DNA of 64,000 nt from Bolinopsis microptera (taxonomy: Eukaryota > Ctenophora > Tentaculata > Lobata > Bolinopsidae): positions 16,879,669 to 16,943,668 of the forward strand of contig NC_087072.1 in the NCBI RefSeq assembly GCF_026151205.1, read 5' to 3'. The notes under the pieces are model-generated. The model was not told where the DNA came from, searched no databases, and saw only the letters and a list, made by a program, of their open reading frames with translations. Below are positions 62,004 through 64,000 of the stretch, one piece after another (the first letter of the stretch is position 1; each line of letters opens with the position of its first letter). Position numbers and translations under genes: made by a program.

Positions 62004-62282
62004 ATGATGTGGAAGTCTGACCTTAGAAGAGGACTAAAGATCCGTCTATTTGTTGCTACTGTGGAGTCAATACTTCTTTATGGTTCTGAAACGTGGACGT
62101 TGACAGAGCAATTGAAGAAACGCATTGATGGCTGCTACACTAGAATGCTAAGGATGGCACTAAATGTGGATTGGAAGCAGCGCAAAACCAACAAAGAAGT
62201 CTATGGCAACCTACCAAATCAAATCAAATCAAAATATAATGACACAAACATCATCACACATCATCAAAAATATATCTACTAA
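62004..62282 (+). pseudogene. LINE reverse transcriptase thumb fragment
   Basis: LKIRLFVATVESILLYGSET, then WTLTEQLKKRIDGCYTRMLR, followed by MALNVDWKQRKTNKEVYG. This matches the post-catalytic region typical of non-LTR reverse transcriptases (LF-x-x-x-V-x-S-x-L-L-Y-G-x-E-T-W, then R-x-x-R-x-x-x-x-I). The rest of the element is absent, and the frame decays after the Leu-Pro that follows VYG. It is a different family from the neighbouring fragments. Confidence 0.75.
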
Positions 62283-62552
62283 AATTTAAAAATTATCTTT
62301 AATCTATTGGCCTAAACAACCAAGTTAAAATGAATCAACAACTTAAAATGCACAGGTGTACCATGAAAACAAGTTTCTATTGGTATATATTCTGTAAAAC
62401 CCTCTGGTGTCGAGATTACTCCATCAGATCCCAAATTCGGATCCACTACTGTTAAGGAGACCCGCATCCAGTAGGGACTGTCAGCGGTAAGCTACAGCTC
62501 CTGCTGGTAATCGACTCGGAAAACAGTGGTGGTCCCCGTTTTTGGGTTGGAA
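62283..62552. other. Spacer upstream of the PHD/RT element
   Basis: Moderately GC-rich towards its right end, probably the 5' UTR of the element that follows. No ORF is supported. Confidence 0.4.
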
Positions 62553-64000
62553 ATGATGAAAACCAGATCTAAATCAGTTGAGAACAAAAATACCGAATCC
62601 AGATCAATGTACAGACCCAGAAGAAACAAATAAAACTGTCTCTCAAGCAATCAAGGATTTGAGGACACTTACCGAGACTTGTCCAATATGCGATCTTAAA
62701 GTGACTGAGTATGACGATGGCTTGCTGTGCGAAAGATGTCACTCATGGCATCATAGGACTTGCTTGAAGATCAGTAAAACAGAATACAAGAAACTGAGTG
62801 AAAGCGATGATGAATATCTATGTACAAGTTGCGTAAAAACAACATCAAAGGACGCTGATACTGTGGTAGAAGAGGCAAAGGAGTGCTGTTTCCCAGATCA
62901 TGAAAATGTAAGTGATCCATCTCGATTGAAATTAGGACCATGGAATAGTTGGGAAGTTCTGACAAAATGTGAGGAAATGTATGGTGTTATAGTTAAATGG
63001 AGAAGAAACATATTTTTGCTTCCCTCAGGGGCGGCAGGAAAAGCATTCATCGAAGAAATGACTAAAGTGGCCAACAATTTCACATCAGGCAGTGCTATGG
63101 AATCAGTGACCATGACCCTTTTGATGATAATGCCATCACTGCTGTTGCAGAAACCCTCAAAGAGGTCCAAAGCAAAGGAACACACTGAAGTGTTGAAGAG
63201 AAGACTTGTTTTGTGGCAGGCAGGTAAGCTAGAAGAGCTGCTGCGAGAAGGACAGGAGATTCAGAGGAGATTGGGAAAGGGGAAGCATAAACATGGCCAT
63301 GTTGAGAGAGTCTTCACTCGACTCATGATGAAAGGAAAAGTCAGTGCAGCAATGCGGTGGATTGGTGAAAATGCCACCGGGATTCTTGAACCTACTCCAG
63401 ATGTGATTAAAGTGCTGAAAGAGAAGCATCCCAAGGCATCACCTGCATCAAAGGGAAGCTGTCTGAGTGGACCAGCGAAGAGGGTAGAGCCGGTTATATT
63501 TGACAGTATTGACGGGGAATCGATAAGACAAGCAGCAAAGAGAGTACAGGGTGCTGCAGGGCCTTCAGGAATGGATGCGGATGCATGGAAGAGACTACTG
63601 TGTTCTAAACAGTTTGGTAAGAAGTGTGAGGATCTATGTAATGCCATAGCAGGGATAGCAAGGAAACTATGTGTCCGGAATTTGGATCCAACGCTGTTGA
63701 CCTCATTGACAGCATGTCGACTTGTCCCCCTGGATAAAAAGCCTGGAGTCAGGCCAGTAGGCATAGGTGAAGTCTTAAGAAGGATAATAGGGAAAACAGT
63801 AATGACCCTCCTACAGAAAGATCTGGTTGGAGCAACTGCTCCTATTCAAGTTTGTGCTGGTCTTCAGGGAGGAGTGGAAGCAGCAGTCCATGCTGCAAGG
63901 GACTGCTTTGAAGACCCTGAAACTGAAGCTATCATCTTAGTGGATGCATTCAACTTGCTGAACCGAGAGGCTGCTCTCAACAACATGAACATCGTATGTC
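62553..64000 (+). mobile_element. Retroelement ORF: PHD finger + reverse transcriptase (runs off window end)
   Basis: One frame is open from 62557 to the end of the window with no stop. A C4HC3 PHD-type finger (CPICDLKV, LLCERCHSWHHRTC, YLCTSC) lies at about 62694-62838. RT N-terminal motifs follow: GAAGPSGMDADAWKRLL, LTACRLVPLDKKPGVRPVGI, GEVLRRIIGKTV, QVCAGLQGGVEAAVHAARD. This is the same family whose C-terminus is found at 61081-61786. The catalytic A region reads ILVDAFNLLNREAAL. Relatives I remember have VDA-x-NAF-N-x-LNR, so three residues seem missing. A good start (ATG 62553, MMKTRSKS) is in another frame and meets a stop at 62631, so a frameshift near there is likely. It is probably a dead or damaged copy. 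Confidence 0.8.

Overview
The window is animal nuclear DNA: AT-rich and intron-rich, with GT-AG introns in nearly every gene, tRNA-derived SINE and LINE debris, and satellite arrays. Adducin, multi-Ig membrane proteins and LDLa-GPCRs mark it as metazoan. Nothing looks vertebrate. A cnidarian or other non-bilaterian invertebrate would fit, but I cannot fix the species from the sequence. The exon models are mine, built by following splice sites, reading phase and similarity to remembered families. No search was run.

Layout. Positions 1-2014 (+) hold the 3' end of a DDX46/Prp5 RNA helicase gene. Positions 2858-12594 (-) hold a 23-exon gene for a signal peptide, six Ig domains, one membrane helix, a long Glu/Arg/Ala-rich coiled coil and a C-terminal segment that resembles the dynein stalk and microtubule-binding domain. 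Positions 12.6-19.4 kb are mostly gene-free and contain a 1.7 kb octanucleotide satellite and two SINE copies. Positions 19400-20700 (-) hold a two-exon orphan GPCR. Positions 20.7-32.1 kb are poor in genes and hold a 683-bp palindrome, an ORF with an 11-residue Trp/Pro repeat, a decamer foldback, a perfect hexanucleotide array and a TIR element. Positions 32162-34415 (+) hold a small unidentified six-exon gene.

Positions 35701-56102 (-) hold a complete adducin gene. Inside its 6.8-kb fourth intron, on the opposite strand, lies a GPCR gene (48847-53351, +) with seven hevein-like modules, several LDLa repeats and a class A 7TM domain. The following adducin intron carries a tandem duplication, a 1.6-kb polypurine tract and GTCCGCCTAT decamer repeats. 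Positions 56929-58167 (-) hold an FBXO9 homologue. From 59 kb to the end are retroelement remnants, ending in a PHD-finger/reverse-transcriptase ORF that runs off the window.

The genes are unrelated housekeeping, cytoskeletal and receptor loci rather than a pathway cluster. The least usual items are the Ig/TM/coiled-coil/dynein-stalk fusion, the hevein-LDLa-7TM receptor nested in adducin, the Trp/Pro 11-mer protein, and an adducin exon whose inclusion breaks the frame and would give a truncated isoform.
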